A stretch of 64,000 nt of DNA from Microbispora sp. H13382 (GCF_014161445.1 NZ_JABBXA010000022.1:62001-126000), one strand, 5' to 3'. Positions 1-8,424 are shown, numbered from the stretch's first letter. The notes: generated by a model from the letters alone, not told the origin. Translations and numbers: made by a program.

Positions 1-602
1 AGAGGGTTGCGGTGCCGCACCGGGGCGACCGCGCGCATGGCCGGCACGCGGTAGACCGGTGACCTCGACGGCGACGGGGTGGGCCGCGGCGTCGGGCGAG
101 GGCGGGGCGACGGCACCGCGGCCGGCGGCCGGAGCGCGGCCGCCACCCGGTGCGGGGAGTGCCGTGGCGCCGGTGCGGGCTTCTCGGGTGCCCGTGACGG
201 TGGCGGCGGCTCAGGCGAGGGCGCGGGCGGCGGCACGGGCGTCGGCGGCGTGCAGCCGGGCCCTCCGATGCCGACTTCGGCGTGCAGGCCGACGATCACG
301 TCCACGTCGAGGCAGACACCGACCCGCAGGCCGGGTCCGTCCGGATCGTCCGCTTTGAGGGACACGCCCGCGGCTGCCCGCACCACCCCTCTGGCTTCCG
401 GCCGTTCCGATCCCGCCATCCGGGTCACCGTGCTGCCCGCCGTGCTGCCCGCCGTGCTGCCCGTCGCGCTGCCAGCCGTGCCCGCACTCTGCCGCTCGGC
501 CCGCACCGGCGTGGGAGCAGCGGCGGTCAGCGTGGCGCAGGTCAGCGCGGCGCAGGCGGAGACGACCGCGACGGCCGCGCGCGGGCCCGCCGTCCTGCCC
601 AT
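1..602 (-). CDS. Secreted proline-rich surface protein, 3' end beyond window
   Basis: The reading frame is open from the ATG at 602 to the window edge (about 200 codons), so the C-terminus is missing. Residues 1-35 look like a Sec signal peptide: MGRTAGPR, a hydrophobic Ala/Val stretch, then an APTPVRA-type end. A Gly-Ser-Thr-Ala repeat follows (about residues 43-57). Next comes a short segment with two cysteines (GVCLDVDV to GPGCTPP, about residues 97-121), then a Pro/Arg/Ser-rich tail from about residue 122. This layout (exported short domain plus Pro-rich stalk) is common in actinomycete wall or surface proteins, which often end in a sortase signal or membrane anchor; that end is not visible. 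Only one base separates its start from the stop of the upstream DUF4239 gene, so the two are probably cotranscribed. No family is recognised. Confidence 0.6.
   Translation of the reverse strand, partial: MGRTAGPRAAVAVVSACAALTCATLTAAAPTPVRAERQSAGTAGSATGSTAGSTAGSTVTRMAGSERPEARGVVRAAAGVSLKADDPDGPGLRVGVCLDVDVIVGLHAEVGIGGPGCTPPTPVPPPAPSPEPPPPSRAPEKPAPAPRHSPHRVAAALRPPAAVPSPRPRPTPRPTPSPSRSPVYRVPAMRAVAPVRHRNP
429..476. repeat. 12-bp tandem repeat encoding Gly-Ser-Thr-Ala units
   Basis: Four consecutive 12-base units (consensus cgtgctgcccgc on the plus strand) lie at 429-440, 441-452, 453-464 and, with changes, 465-476. They are in frame inside the minus-strand surface-protein gene and encode its Gly-Ser-Thr-Ala repeat, so they are coding repeats that could vary in copy number. 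Confidence 0.7.
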
Positions 603-603
603 G

Positions 604-1371
604 TCAGCGGCCCTCGGGGATCCGCTGAAACTCGTGCAGGGCGCTCACGAACGCGTCGGGCTTGACCGCCAGGCCACCGCTGAACGGGTGGGAGATGTTC
701 CAGGCGAGGTAGACGCCGACGCCGAGCAGGACCGCCATCGCCGTCACCGGCACGAGCGTGAGCCCCCGGGGCCGGGCCCCGGCCAGGAACGGGAAGACGA
801 TGACGAGGACGCCAGTGAGGACCGTCAGGAGAAGGACGCCGGGCGGCGGCTCGGTGCCGGCGTCGGCGGCGCGCTGCCGGCGGGCGGCGAACATGTCCGT
901 CATCCGCTCCAGCACGGCGTCCCTGGCGTCGCGCGCCTCGTCGGTCGTGACCGGCAGTTCGGTCACGCGGGCGCGCAGCGCCTCCAGGCGCGCCGTCCCC
1001 TCGGTGCCGAGGCGTCCGGCCGCCATCTGCGGCCACTCGTCCTCGACGACGTACCGCGCGTACTCCCGCAGTCCCTCCCGCACCTGGGCGGCGTCGGGGG
1101 CGGGTAACGGCGCGGCGGCCCAGTAGGCCTCCACGAGCGCCTGGGTCTCCGAGTAGGTGTTCTGCCGCGCCGAGTCGGCCGAGGTCCACGGGACGACGAT
1201 CGCGATGGCGAACACGAGCAGGAACAGCGAGGAGAGCATCGACCCGGCGTGCCCGGCGGACGTGCCGCCGGGATCGCGGTCGTCGGTGCCCCGGCCCAGC
1301 GCCCGGAACAGAAGGGCCGCCACGGCCACCAGTCCGACGGCCGCCGTGACGGTCAGTACGCCTATGAGCAT
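604..1371 (-). CDS. DUF4239 family membrane protein
   Basis: 255-residue integral membrane protein. Segments 3-24 and 44-63 are hydrophobic. A polar, mostly helical central region (about 70-170) follows, and two more hydrophobic segments lie at about 178-200 and 207-226. This two-loop-two topology, with the SARQNTYSETQALVEAYW region after the second membrane helix, matches the DUF4239 (bestrophin-like) family, whose function is unknown. The ATG at 1371 follows a TGGAG-like ribosome site on the minus strand and precedes the first membrane segment directly; longer in-frame extensions upstream are Arg/Pro-rich shadow sequence. It is the first gene of a unit with the surface protein that starts one base after its stop. 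Confidence 0.8.
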   Translation of the reverse strand: MLIGVLTVTAAVGLVAVAALLFRALGRGTDDRDPGGTSAGHAGSMLSSLFLLVFAIAIVVPWTSADSARQNTYSETQALVEAYWAAAPLPAPDAAQVREGLREYARYVVEDEWPQMAAGRLGTEGTARLEALRARVTELPVTTDEARDARDAVLERMTDMFAARRQRAADAGTEPPPGVLLLTVLTGVLVIVFPFLAGARPRGLTLVPVTAMAVLLGVGVYLAWNISHPFSGGLAVKPDAFVSALHEFQRIPEGR

Positions 1372-1511
1372 GGCATCTCCACAGACACTTTGCTGATTAC
1401 ATGTAGTGAGATGACTATCACAACAAGTAACCACTGACCAGTGAAAGCGACGGCGCGGCCTGCCCCGGTCGCCGGGGCGGGCCGTGGCAGGATCGGCGCG
1501 GAGGTGATCGC
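1372..1511. promoter_or_regulatory. Divergent promoter region, AT-richer
   Basis: 140 bases between divergent start codons are clearly lower in GC than the neighbourhood at 1380-1440. They contain the 8-bp palindrome tacatgta (1398-1405) and a dyad cactg-ac-cagtg (1432-1443). I place promoters for both flanking genes here, but no -35/-10 pair stands out enough to call. Confidence 0.4.
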
Positions 1512-2174
1512 ATGCGCGTGGTGATCGCGGGCGGGCACGGGAAGATCGCTCTTCGGCTGGCCCGCCTGCTCGGCGGGCGGGGTGACGCGCCGGTGGGGCT
1601 GATCCGCGATCCGGACCAGGTCGCGGACGTCGAAGCGGCCGGCGCCGAGGCGGTGGTGTGCGACCTGGAGCGGGCCACGCCCGAGGATGTGGCTGAGACG
1701 CTGCTCGGCGCGGGCGCGGTGGTCTTCGCCGCCGGGGCGGGACCCGGCAGCGGCGCGGCACGCAAGTTCACCGTGGACCAGGGCGCCTCGGTGCTGCTCG
1801 CCGAAGCGGCGGAACGAGCCGGGGTGTCCCGCTTCATCCAGATCTCGACCATGGGCGCGGGAGCGCCGCCCGCCCCGGGACGCGACGAGGTCTGGGCGGC
1901 CTACATCACGGCGAAGACCGCGGCGGAGGAGGATCTGCGCGCACGGCCGCTCGACTGGACGATCCTGCGGCCGGGGCGGCTCACCGACGGGCCGGGGACG
2001 GGCCTGGTCACGCTGGCCGACCCGCCGCTGCCTCCCGGCGAGGTGCCGCGTGACGACGTCGCCGCCGTGATCGCCGCGCTGCTCGACGCACCGCGGACAC
2101 GGCACCGCGTCCTCGAACTCATCGGCGGAGGCGTGCCCGTCGCCGAGGCCGTACGCCTCGCGCTGATGCGGTGA
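1512..2174 (+). CDS. Atypical SDR, NAD(P)-binding protein
   Basis: 220-residue Rossmann protein. The N-terminal dinucleotide motif GGHGKIAL (residues 7-14) and the later STMGAG / AYITAKTAAEE segment identify an atypical short-chain dehydrogenase of the NAD(P)H-binding (NmrA/YwnB-like) type. The usual YxxxK is present as YITAK. The C-terminal DWTILRPGRLTDGPGTG and DVAAVIAALL motifs are typical of this group, whose substrates are generally unknown. The start is decided by a near-perfect ribosome site (ggaggtga, 1500-1507) four bases before the ATG. It is divergent from the DUF4239 gene and stands alone; its role may be redox sensing or sugar-nucleotide-like reduction, but nothing here fixes the substrate. 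Confidence 0.85.
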   Translation: MRVVIAGGHGKIALRLARLLGGRGDAPVGLIRDPDQVADVEAAGAEAVVCDLERATPEDVAETLLGAGAVVFAAGAGPGSGAARKFTVDQGASVLLAEAAERAGVSRFIQISTMGAGAPPAPGRDEVWAAYITAKTAAEEDLRARPLDWTILRPGRLTDGPGTGLVTLADPPLPPGEVPRDDVAAVIAALLDAPRTRHRVLELIGGGVPVAEAVRLALMR

Positions 2175-2270
2175 CGCATGGAGCGTTCCAGGCCGTTACT
2201 CATGCCGTCCCATAAGGCAAGAGGCACTAAATACCCAATCGAGCACTAACTCATCTCATTACGGAAAAAT

Positions 2271-2282
2271 CCCAAATTTGGG
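2271..2282. promoter_or_regulatory. Palindrome cccaaatttggg upstream of carboxypeptidase
   Basis: A perfect 12-bp palindrome lies in an AT-rich stretch (about 2215-2295) within the 222-base leader of the carboxypeptidase gene, 115 bases before its ATG. It could be an operator. No family-specific match is recognised. Confidence 0.35.
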
Positions 2283-2396
2283 GTGTTCATGCACCTTGAC
2301 GCCGTTTGCGCGGTGGCAAAGACTTCCCTCGACCTCGCGTGATCACTCCGGGCTGACCCCCCTCTCCCCGGAAGGCACGCCAGACGGAGGAACTCG

Positions 2397-5132
2397 ATGA
2401 GTAGCTCTCCCCGGAGGGCGCGTCGCTACGTCGCCGCGCTCGCACTCCCCCTGGCGATCACCCTGAACGCCCTCCCGGCGCTCGCCGATCCCTCTCCCGA
2501 TCCGGTCCCGCCCGACCGCGCGTCCAGCACCGCGCAGAACGGCGTCGCGCTGATGCGCGTCGTCGTCGCCGACCAGTCGGGCGTGGACAGGCTGATCGCC
2601 CTGGGCGTCGACCTGGCCGAATACAGCAAGCCCGTCGACGGCGGCATCGAGGTGCACGCCGTGCTCAGTCCCGACGAGGCGCGCAGCCTGCGCGACCGGG
2701 GCTTCGACGTCCGCGACGCCATCTCCGACCAGAGCGACTACGCCGCGAACCTGGCCGAACGCCGGCAGGCCCTCGCCACCGCGTCGGCCGACGCGGCGGC
2801 GACCGACACGCTGACCCCGCTGCGCGCCGAGTGGTTCACCAGCCTCGACAACCAGCGTTTCCTGTCGGTGGAGGTGAAGACGAGCGCGACCGACGCCCAG
2901 ACCGTGCTCACCGCCACCTGGGACAGCGGCCCCGGCACGGCCCCCGACTCCGGCGGCTCGACGACGATGTCCCGCTTCACCGACGCGGGGCAGTACATGT
3001 ACCACCGGTACAACTCGCCGCTGCCGATCACGGAGGCCCCCACCCAGGTCACGATCACCAGCAACCGGGGCGGCTCGATCACCGTGCCGGTGACCAAGTG
3101 GCTGGGCGAGCCGCGCAAGGCGCCGGGCAAGCACTACGTGCAGGACTTCATCGACCACTACATGGACCCCACCGAGGTCACCGGCCGGATGGTGTGGCTG
3201 TCCAAGCAGTTCCCGAAGATCTCGGAGATCGTCGACCTCCCGTACAAGACGAACGGCTACCGCCGCCAGGCGCAGGCGCAGTTCGGCACGGGCTCGGGGA
3301 ACGCGCTGGCGAGCACGTTCTACGTGACGTCCAAGGCGTACGGCAGCGAGGGCGGCAACGACGTCAGCGTCGCACTGGTGAGCCCCGGGACCGCCTCGGC
3401 CCCGCTTTCCGTCGCCGTTAACGGCAAGGACGTCGTGGTTAACCTGGCCACGGACGCCTCCGGCGCGGTCACCAGCACGGCCGCTCAGGTCGTGGACGCC
3501 GTCAACGGCAACGCGGCGGCGTCGGCGCTGCTGACCGCCAGCCTCTACCGGACCGGCAACGGCTCCGGTGTGGTGGCCGCGGCTCCGGCGACGAAGCTGA
3601 CCGACAACCTGAAGGCTCCGGCGAGCGTCTCACGTCAGCCGTTCCAGATGAAGGCGCTGCGCATCGGCAAGAGCCGGGACGGCTCGAAGACCGGGGTGTT
3701 CCTCTACTGCCAGGAGCACGCCCGCGAGTGGGTGACCCCGCTCACCTGTGTGGAGACCGCCGAGCGGCTGCTGCGCAACTACGCGCTCGACGCGGACACC
3801 AAGAAACTGGTGAACAACCTCGACATCTTCATCGTGCCGACGATCAATCCCGACGGCGCCCACTACTCGATGTACGACTACAACATGCAGCGCAGGAACA
3901 TGGTCAACCACTGCGCCGCCGACGGATCGGACCCGGGGCGGCGCAACTCCTGGGGCGTCGACCTCAACCGCAACTTCTCGGTGGGCAGCGTCTACGACGG
4001 ATACAACGGCGGCTCGACCACCTGCACCAGCGACACCTACGCCGGGCCCGCGGAGCTGTCGGAGCCGGAGACGCGCAACGAGGTGTGGCTCACGGAGAAG
4101 TTCCCGAACATCAAGTTCGCGATGAACACCCACTCCTACGGCGGCTACTTCATGTGGCCTCCGGGAGCGTACAAGACCGCCGGGCGGGAGGCGCTGCCGC
4201 GCCCGGACCTGGGCACGGAGGAGTACTTCTGGAACGCCTCCAACCACATCCTGTCCGCCGTCCAGGGCTGGCGCGGCACGGCCATCTGGCCGGGGCGCAC
4301 CGGCCCGGTGATCGACGTGCTCTACTCGGCGGCCGGCAACAGCGCCGACGAGTTCTGGTACAACAAGGGCATCATCGGCTGGGACTTCGAGGTCGGCGCC
4401 GACGTCTACGACCCGGCGACCAAGAGGTACACCGCGGTCGGCTTCCAGCCTCCGTTCGAGGAGGGCCACGAGGAGGCGATGGAGTTCTCCAACGGCCAGA
4501 TCGGCATCCTCGAGGTCGCCCAGACGTACCAGAAGGACAAGCAGAAGCCCGAGTCGAAGCTCGTGGTGACCGACAGGGCCGACGGCTCGGCGACGTTCAC
4601 CTTCACGGTGGACGAGCCGGCGAACGTCTACTACACCCTCGACGGCAGCCGGCCGACACTGAGCTCGCCCAAGCTGACCTCTTCGGGCATGCGTGAGGGC
4701 GCCGCGAAGATCTCGATCGACAAGACCACCGAGGTGCACTGGTTCGCCATGGACCTCGCGGGCAACGTCGAGAAGAACTACAAGCCGGACGGCAACGGCA
4801 AGAACTACAACACGGAGACCGTCACGGTCGACAAGGCTCCGGTGGTCGCGCTGACCGTGACCGCCTCGTCCCGCTGCATCGGCACCTCGGCGTACGTCGC
4901 GGTGACGGCCGTCAACGGCTCAGACGCATTGGCGACGGTGACGCTGACCACTCCGTACGGTGCCAAGACGGTGGCCGACGTGGCTCCGGGCAACCAGGCC
5001 TACCAGTCCTTCAACACCCGGGCCGGGCAGATCGACGCGGGCACGGTGACCGTCACCGGCACCGCGACGATCGACGGCAAGCAGGTCACCACGTCCTACG
5101 ACGCGGCCTACACCGCGCTCAGCTGCCGCTGA
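2397..5132 (+). CDS. Secreted M14 zinc carboxypeptidase with chitobiase-like C-terminal domain
   Basis: 911-residue exported metallopeptidase that would remove C-terminal residues from peptides outside the cell. A Sec signal peptide spans about 1-30 (ending ALPALA). The peptidase domain starts near residue 255. Zinc ligands are in EHAREW (about residue 440) and THSYGGY, the substrate-binding Asn-Arg is in DLNRNF, and the catalytic Glu is probably that of GWDFEVG. Between the early strands and the HxxE motif (about residues 298-400) is an insertion rich in Val/Ala/Ser resembling repeat domains of phage-tail and adhesin-like proteins. Residues about 735-760 (YYTLDGSRPT) match the chitobiase/beta-hexosaminidase C-terminal fold, followed by an Ig-like end. 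GGAGG (2386-2390) six bases before the ATG sets the start. It is monocistronic, with a strong terminator after it. Confidence 0.92.
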   Translation: MSSSPRRARRYVAALALPLAITLNALPALADPSPDPVPPDRASSTAQNGVALMRVVVADQSGVDRLIALGVDLAEYSKPVDGGIEVHAVLSPDEARSLRDRGFDVRDAISDQSDYAANLAERRQALATASADAAATDTLTPLRAEWFTSLDNQRFLSVEVKTSATDAQTVLTATWDSGPGTAPDSGGSTTMSRFTDAGQYMYHRYNSPLPITEAPTQVTITSNRGGSITVPVTKWLGEPRKAPGKHYVQDFIDHYMDPTEVTGRMVWLSKQFPKISEIVDLPYKTNGYRRQAQAQFGTGSGNALASTFYVTSKAYGSEGGNDVSVALVSPGTASAPLSVAVNGKDVVVNLATDASGAVTSTAAQVVDAVNGNAAASALLTASLYRTGNGSGVVAAAPATKLTDNLKAPASVSRQPFQMKALRIGKSRDGSKTGVFLYCQEHAREWVTPLTCVETAERLLRNYALDADTKKLVNNLDIFIVPTINPDGAHYSMYDYNMQRRNMVNHCAADGSDPGRRNSWGVDLNRNFSVGSVYDGYNGGSTTCTSDTYAGPAELSEPETRNEVWLTEKFPNIKFAMNTHSYGGYFMWPPGAYKTAGREALPRPDLGTEEYFWNASNHILSAVQGWRGTAIWPGRTGPVIDVLYSAAGNSADEFWYNKGIIGWDFEVGADVYDPATKRYTAVGFQPPFEEGHEEAMEFSNGQIGILEVAQTYQKDKQKPESKLVVTDRADGSATFTFTVDEPANVYYTLDGSRPTLSSPKLTSSGMREGAAKISIDKTTEVHWFAMDLAGNVEKNYKPDGNGKNYNTETVTVDKAPVVALTVTASSRCIGTSAYVAVTAVNGSDALATVTLTTPYGAKTVADVAPGNQAYQSFNTRAGQIDAGTVTVTGTATIDGKQVTTSYDAAYTALSCR

Positions 5133-5191
5133 GCCGCTGATTCCGCGGTGATCCCGGTCCCCACGACGAGGACCGCCGCGACAGCACGACC

Positions 5192-5225
5192 CGGGGCCGG
5201 CCGGCCGATGAGCCGGCCGGCCCCG
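5192..5225 (+). terminator. Hairpin terminator after carboxypeptidase gene
   Basis: Perfect 13-bp arms (5192-5204 and 5213-5225) enclose the 8-base loop ccgatgag, 60 bases past the stop codon. There is no T-run, as is common in high-GC actinomycetes. Confidence 0.75.
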
Positions 5226-5365
5226 CCCCCATTCATGGAGGCGCCGTCCTTCACGACCGTCTTGGTCGCATTCACCGCCCCGTCCGGCGCCGACGGTTCG
5301 GCGCCGAACCCGCCCGGTTCAGGACGAGGTGACACAGGGTTAGGTAATCCTGACGTAGCGGATTG

Positions 5366-5381
5366 TTGACCGGGCGGTCAA
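5366..5381. promoter_or_regulatory. TetR-type operator candidate
   Basis: The 16-bp inverted repeat ttgacc-gggc-ggtcaa contains the tgaccg-N2-cggtca core seen in many TetR-family operators. It lies 52 bases before the SPW-protein ATG, and its left arm could also act as a -35 (ttgacc). No TetR gene is in the window, so the regulator would be encoded elsewhere. Confidence 0.55.
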
Positions 5382-5432
5382 TCAGGCACACCGTCGGGTG
5401 ATAGGTCACCTCTCCCCCGTACGGAGGCACGG

Positions 5433-5777
5433 ATGGATCTCACGAGATCGTTGTCCGACATCGTCGCCCTCGTCGCCGGGCTGGTCGCGGTACTCGCGCC
5501 GTTCTTCTGGGCCGACGCCCAGGCCGCCGCGCAACCGCTGCTCATCCTCGGCGCCCTGCTCGTCGTCTCCGCCCTGTGGTCCGTCCTGGGCGCGGGCGGC
5601 GCCAGTTCCTGGGTGACCGCCGCGTTCGGCGCCCTGCTGGTCGTCTCCCCCTGGGCGTTCGGCTTCGACGGCGACGCCACCTCGGCGTGGACCGCCTGGA
5701 TCACCGGCGCCGTCACCGTCGTCGTCGGCCTGCTCACCGTCCTGCAGGTGCGCGGCCGCACGACCGTCACCACCTGA
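5433..5777 (+). CDS. SPW repeat membrane protein
   Basis: 114-residue protein with four hydrophobic helices (about 10-28, 33-52, 57-76 and 83-103). It contains the diagnostic SPWAFGF motif (about residues 69-75), preceded by a related APFFWADAQ in the first half. This two-copy pattern defines the SPW repeat family of small bacterial membrane proteins of unknown function. GGAGG at 5423-5427, five bases before the ATG, supports the start. It is monocistronic, with a TetR-type inverted repeat in its promoter and hairpins downstream, suggesting a regulated, possibly stress-linked, membrane protein. It sits in the cytoplasmic membrane. Confidence 0.85.
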   Translation: MDLTRSLSDIVALVAGLVAVLAPFFWADAQAAAQPLLILGALLVVSALWSVLGAGGASSWVTAAFGALLVVSPWAFGFDGDATSAWTAWITGAVTVVVGLLTVLQVRGRTTVTT

Positions 5778-5795
5778 CCCACCGATCCCGCCCCC

Positions 5796-5815
5796 GGCCG
5801 GACCCCGGTCCGGCC
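5796..5815 (+). terminator. Short hairpin after SPW gene
   Basis: ggccggacc and ggtccggcc face each other with two bases between them (an 8-bp stem with a four-base loop in practice), 19 bases past the SPW stop codon. Confidence 0.5.
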
Positions 5816-5832
5816 CGATGCCCCGCTCTCCT

Positions 5833-5885
5833 CGTACGGCCCCGTCGCCCGTCGCCCTTCCCGCGACCGGCGGCGGGGCCGTACG
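5833..5885. repeat. 12-bp inverted repeat with long loop
   Basis: cgtacggccccg (5833-5844) and cggggccgtacg (5874-5885) are perfect inverted copies 29 bases apart. They follow the short hairpin and precede the Rieske promoter. They may add to termination or insulate the two units. Confidence 0.5.
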
Positions 5886-5992
5886 TCTTCGCGCAGGTCC
5901 TCACCTGGTAAGGAACAGCCGGGAGCCAGAGTCCCGCTTATCACCCATCAAGGGATATGTCGCCCCTTGACTTTGGCGCGATCTCCACTCAA

Positions 5993-6005
5993 TCTGTTGC
6001 GCATA
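5993..6005 (+). promoter_or_regulatory. Candidate IclR-regulated motif upstream of Rieske gene
   Basis: tctgttgcgcata recurs with one change as tctattgcgcata at 8413-8425, the IclR/betA divergent region. Sharing 12 of 13 bases between the two promoters of this locus suggests a common regulator, most simply the encoded IclR protein. A weaker dyad, gttcca-N5-cgaaac (6015-6031), follows. The regulator assignment is inference. Confidence 0.4.
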
Positions 6006-6044
6006 GCGCTTCCTGTTCCACTTTACGAAACTGGGACCTCCGCA

Positions 6045-6401
6045 ATGATTCCTGCGTGCCCCCTCGCCGCCCTGCCCCGGGGCGAGGCCCTTCGAATCGA
6101 GACAGATCCCCCGATCGCCGTCTTCCACACCGAGGACGGTGAACTGTACGCGGTGGACGACACCTGTACGCACCAGGACGCCTCGCTCGCGGACGGGTGG
6201 CTGGAAGGGTGCGAGGTGGAGTGCCCCCTGCACGCGTCGCGCTTCGACCTGCGCACGGGCCGGGTGGACGCTCCTCCCGCGAAGCTGCCGGTGCGCACCC
6301 ACCAGGTGGTGGTGCGGGACGAGACCGTCTACGTCGTGCCGTCGGACCTGCCGCCCAACCTCCCGCCCGGCGTCCGTACCGGGTCGGCCGCAGACGCGTG
6401 A
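6045..6401 (+). CDS. Rieske-type [2Fe-2S] ferredoxin
   Basis: 118-residue soluble ferredoxin of a Rieske non-heme oxygenase system, passing electrons from a flavoprotein reductase to an oxygenase. The cluster-binding motifs are complete: CTH in DDTCTHQDAS (about residues 43-45) and CPLH in VECPLHASRF (about 62-65), with typical spacing. Length matches phenylpropionate/cinnamate dioxygenase ferredoxin subunits. The ATG at 6045 starts the protein just before the first strand; an upstream in-frame ATG at 5967 adds only unrelated residues. The ferredoxin reductase gene begins seven bases after its stop. No oxygenase large subunit lies nearby. Given betA and betB downstream, the partner might be a glycine-betaine or aromatic oxygenase elsewhere. 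Confidence 0.88.
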   Translation: MIPACPLAALPRGEALRIETDPPIAVFHTEDGELYAVDDTCTHQDASLADGWLEGCEVECPLHASRFDLRTGRVDAPPAKLPVRTHQVVVRDETVYVVPSDLPPNLPPGVRTGSAADA

Positions 6402-6408
6402 GGGTGCC

Positions 6409-7575
6409 GTGAATTCCGTCGCTATCGTCGGCGCGTCGCTCGCGGGGCTGTCGGCGGCCCGCGCGCTGCGCGCGCAGGGCTTCGGCGGGCGCCTGACGAT
6501 CGTCGGGGCCGAACCCCACCGCCCCTACGACCGGCCCCCGCTGTCCAAGGAGTTCCTCGCGGGCCAGATGACGACGGCGGACCTCGCTCTGGAAGGCGAC
6601 GGCGAGGACCTCGACGCCGAATGGCGCCTGGGCGTCGCCGCCACCGGACTGCGGCAGGGCGAGCCGCTGCGGATCACGCTCGCCGACGGATCCGCCGTCG
6701 AGGCCGACGGCGTGGTGATCGCCACCGGCGCGGTCGCCCGCACCCTCGGAGGCGACCTCGCCGGAGTGCACACGCTGCGCACGGTCGAGGACGCGGCGGC
6801 CCTGCGGGCCGACCTCGACGGCGCGCGGCGGCTCGTGGTGATCGGGGCGGGCTTCATCGGCGCCGAGGTCGCCTGCGTCGCCCGCACCCTTGGGCTCGAC
6901 GTGACGATCGTCGAGGCGGCGCCCGCGCCGTTCGCCCGCGCGCTCGGGCCCGAGATGGGCGCCGCGCTCGCCGGGCTGCACGAGGACCACGGAGTGCGTC
7001 TGATCTGCGGCGCCGCCGTACGGGCCCTGAGCGGCCAGGGCCGCGTCGACGGCGTGCTGCTGGAGGACGGCCGCCGCCTGGACGCCGACGTCGTGCTCGC
7101 CGGGATCGGCGCGCGGCCGGCGGTGGAGTGGCTCGACGGCAGCGGGGTGAAGGTCGGCGACGGCGTCGTCTGCGACGCGGGCGGCGCGACGAGCGTGCCG
7201 GGAGTCGTCGCGGTCGGCGACTGCGCCGCCTGGTTCGACCCCGCCCTCGGCGCCCACCTGCGCGTGGAGCACTGGACCGGCGCGGCGCGGCGTCCCGCGA
7301 CGGCCGCCGCGACGCTGCTGTCCGGCGGCGCCGCCGTGCCCGACGCCCTCGCGCCGCCCTACCTGTGGTCCGACCAGTACGGCCTGCGCGTGCAGTTCGC
7401 CGGGCACACGCTGCCGGGAGACGAGGTGAGCGTGGAGGAGGGCGACCTCGCGTCCCGCCGGTTCCTGGCCGTCTACCGGCGGGAGGGCCGCACGGTCGCG
7501 GTGCTCGGCGTCGACCAGCCCCGCTCGTTCACCCGGTGGCGCCGCCGCGTGAACGAGCCCGCCGTGGCGCGGTGA
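6409..7575 (+). CDS. FAD-dependent ferredoxin reductase
   Basis: 388-residue flavoprotein that would transfer electrons from NAD(P)H to the adjacent Rieske ferredoxin. It has the FAD motif IVGASLAGLSAARAL near the N-terminus, the VVIATGA motif, a second dinucleotide fold LVVIGAGFIGAEVA (about residues 144-157) for NAD(P)H, and VPGVVAVGDCA before the end. The last ~80 residues match the C-terminal domain of oxygenase-coupled ferredoxin reductases. The GTG at 6409 is preferred: it is seven bases after the ferredoxin stop, has gaggg just upstream and begins directly with the FAD-binding strand. Convergent with the IclR gene, whose stop is seven bases away. Confidence 0.9.
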   Translation: MNSVAIVGASLAGLSAARALRAQGFGGRLTIVGAEPHRPYDRPPLSKEFLAGQMTTADLALEGDGEDLDAEWRLGVAATGLRQGEPLRITLADGSAVEADGVVIATGAVARTLGGDLAGVHTLRTVEDAAALRADLDGARRLVVIGAGFIGAEVACVARTLGLDVTIVEAAPAPFARALGPEMGAALAGLHEDHGVRLICGAAVRALSGQGRVDGVLLEDGRRLDADVVLAGIGARPAVEWLDGSGVKVGDGVVCDAGGATSVPGVVAVGDCAAWFDPALGAHLRVEHWTGAARRPATAAATLLSGGAAVPDALAPPYLWSDQYGLRVQFAGHTLPGDEVSVEEGDLASRRFLAVYRREGRTVAVLGVDQPRSFTRWRRRVNEPAVAR

Positions 7576-7581
7576 GCGCCG

Positions 7582-8424
7582 TCACCCCGCGTGGCCGAGA
7601 CGGTGGCTGATGTCGTCGGCGCCCGCCACGAGCACGGGCGCGAGCTCCCGCATGCGCTCCTCGCTGAACCGGTAGGCCGGGCCGGAGGCGCTGACCGCGG
7701 CCACCACCTCGCCCTCGTGGGAGCGGATGGGCGCGGCGATGGCGTTCAGCCCGATCTCGTACTCCTCCACGGTGACCGCGTAGCCCCGCCGCACCGCCTC
7801 GTCGAGCTGCCGCCGCAACTCGGCGGCGTCGGTCACCGTGGCGGGCGTGAAGCGCTCCAGCCCGGCGGCGGCGATGAGCCGCTCGCGGTGCCGCTCGTCG
7901 AGGTGGGCGAGCAGGATCTTGCCGCTCGACGTGGCGTGCAGGGGGGTGGGCTGGCCGACCCAGTTGTGCGCGGTCACGGCCGCCGGCCCGCGCACCTGGT
8001 CGAGGTTGATCGCGTAGTGGGACCGCGCGACGGCGATGTTGACGGTCTCGCCGATCTCCTCGGCGAGCCGCCGGCACACCGGCCGGCTCTGCTGGACGAG
8101 ATCGAGCCGGGCGGCCACCCCGGCGGCGAGACGGACGACGCCGAAGCCGAGGCGATACTTGCCGCGGTCCTCCGCCTGCTCCGCCAAGCCGCGCGCCTCC
8201 AGGGCGCCGAGCAGCCGGAACGCGGTGGACTTGTGGACGCCGATCTCCGCGGCGACCTCGCTCACGCCGGCCTCGCCGCGCTGGGAGAGGATCTCCAGGA
8301 TCGTCACGGCACGGTCCACCGACTGGACGCCGCCGCTCCCCTCGGACCGCGCGGCGGCCTCGTCGGTCCCCGCGGGCTCGGGGTCCGACCCATGACGTTG
8401 CGAATGCTGCACTCTATTGCGCAT
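7582..8424 (-). CDS. IclR family transcriptional regulator
   Basis: About 280 residues. A winged HTH (SVDRAVTILEILSQRGEAGVSEVAAEIGVHKSTAFRLLGALEARGL, about residues 35-80) precedes the IclR effector domain (about 100-275) with PTPLHATSSGKILLAHL and a C-terminal ISASGPAYRF-like strand (VSASGPAYRF). Such regulators usually repress adjacent catabolic genes until a small carboxylate or similar ligand binds. It is divergent from betA, with only 29 bases to the betA ATG if the ATG at 8424 is used. That start lies inside the repeated tctattgcgcata motif, so the GTG at 8412 or a later start is a credible alternative leaving the motif in the promoter. Probable regulator of betA/betB and perhaps the Rieske pair; it replaces the BetI repressor of proteobacteria. 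Confidence 0.88.
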   Translation of the reverse strand: MRNRVQHSQRHGSDPEPAGTDEAAARSEGSGGVQSVDRAVTILEILSQRGEAGVSEVAAEIGVHKSTAFRLLGALEARGLAEQAEDRGKYRLGFGVVRLAAGVAARLDLVQQSRPVCRRLAEEIGETVNIAVARSHYAINLDQVRGPAAVTAHNWVGQPTPLHATSSGKILLAHLDERHRERLIAAAGLERFTPATVTDAAELRRQLDEAVRRGYAVTVEEYEIGLNAIAAPIRSHEGEVVAAVSASGPAYRFSEERMRELAPVLVAGADDISHRLGHAG

